This document shows, one piece after another, positions 24,677 to 24,742 of a DNA stretch of 24,742 nt. The stretch is from contig JBNAWB010000030.1 of NCBI GenBank assembly GCA_049699975.1, positions 1-24,742 of the forward strand, in the 5' to 3' direction. The stretch comes from CAZAGD01 sp049699975 (GTDB taxonomy: Bacteria; Desulfobacterota; SM23-61). How positions within the stretch are numbered: position 1 is the stretch's first letter; each line of letters begins with the position of its first letter. The notes under the pieces were generated by a model that saw only the letters and a program-made list of their open reading frames with translations, was not told where the DNA came from and did not search any database. The position numbers and the translations under genes are program-made.

Positions 24677-24698
24677 CCAGGGATGAACCAGGGATGAG
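24677..24698. repeat. Tandem 11-bp repeat, two units
   Basis: CCAGGGATGAA (24677-24687) is followed by CCAGGGATGAG (24688-24698), differing at the last base. It is the second 11-bp two-unit tandem in the window (the other is at 19199-19220), though the sequences are unrelated. Confidence 0.6.
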
Positions 24699-24742
24699 CC
24701 CTTGCCCTTAAGTTTCCACTCTCCTATTTGGCAAATTCTTTA

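Larger units (their letters stand above)
24168..24742. other. Gene-free right end of degenerate low-complexity repeats
   Basis: No credible gene is present. The region holds a GC-rich hairpin (24210-24236), tandem ACGCAGATGA, GGGAGCA/CGGAGCG-like heptamers at 24274-24300, GGCAAAGCGC (24364-24373), a CTCGCAGAGC-type stretch near 24549, a strong hairpin at 24646-24666 and a tandem 11-mer at 24677-24698. The minus-strand open frame 24317-24601 translates these repeats (rich in ALRAL) and is not a gene. From memory, similar repeat junk is common in deep-branching anaerobe genomes. Confidence 0.6.

Noticed and set aside
1..24742. CRISPR array, prophage, insertion sequence, toxin-antitoxin or defence system
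   Set aside because: No regularly spaced repeats, transposase, integrase, phage or defence protein was found among the frames read. The repeats present are short palindromes and two-unit tandems.

Overview
The window is about 24.7 kb of AT-leaning bacterial DNA. Almost every gene lies on the plus strand, in tightly packed operons that follow the standard genetic code. Gene content suggests an anaerobic, Gram-negative-type organism, most likely a Desulfobacterota ('deltaproteobacterial') or Nitrospirota-like lineage. The pointers are a GT9 heptosyltransferase-type enzyme with a Cys-rich GDRPC-type N-terminus, a solitary elongation factor G outside a str operon, two carboxylate/amino-acid uptake systems, an acetoacetyl-CoA synthetase, and dispersed GTCATNNCGAG...CTCGCNATGAC palindromes. 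This placement is inference; no rRNA or tRNA gene was seen.

Layout. (1) 1-413: leader with a palindromic repeat, two hairpins and a possible promoter. (2) 414-5472: a branched-chain amino acid-type ABC uptake operon (substrate-binding protein, LivH, LivM, LivG, LivF). The binding protein carries an in-frame TAA. (3) 5551-9542: a tripartite tricarboxylate transporter operon in the order tctB-tctA-tctC, followed by a tiny ORF and an HpcH/HpaI-family aldolase. (4) 9543-10033: intergenic, with a degenerate repeat and a good sigma70-like promoter. (5) 10034-13161: a MetE/UROD-fold methyltransferase-like protein and an EF-G. (6) 13232-17628: a cell-envelope glycan block (GT9, YbhN-like membrane protein, polyprenyl-phosphate sugar synthase-like GT2, ArnT/PMT-like GT39). 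(7) 17705-19004: an RlmD/RumA-type 23S rRNA m5U methyltransferase, frameshifted next to a run of eight T. (8) 19005-19448: non-coding repeat region. (9) 19449-24167: a nucleotide-sugar epimerase, an acyl-CoA ligase lacking its C-terminal domain, a MoaD/ThiS-like sulfur carrier and acetoacetyl-CoA synthetase. (10) 24168-24742: gene-free stretch of degenerate low-complexity repeats.

How it fits together. The two transporters would import organic acids or amino acids. The aldolase and acyl-CoA-forming enzymes could feed the products into central metabolism. The glycan block would make a lipid-linked sugar (GT2) and transfer it in the membrane (GT39), alongside the GT9 and the epimerase.

The most unusual feature is three disrupted or truncated reading frames among about 20 genes: the binding protein, RlmD and the acyl-CoA ligase. 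They could be assembly errors, real gene decay or recoding, and raw reads would decide. I see no CRISPR array, prophage, insertion sequence or clear defence system. The best candidate for something unusual is the hinge-truncated adenylating enzyme with a non-standard P-loop, next to a diglycine-ended ubiquitin-like carrier.
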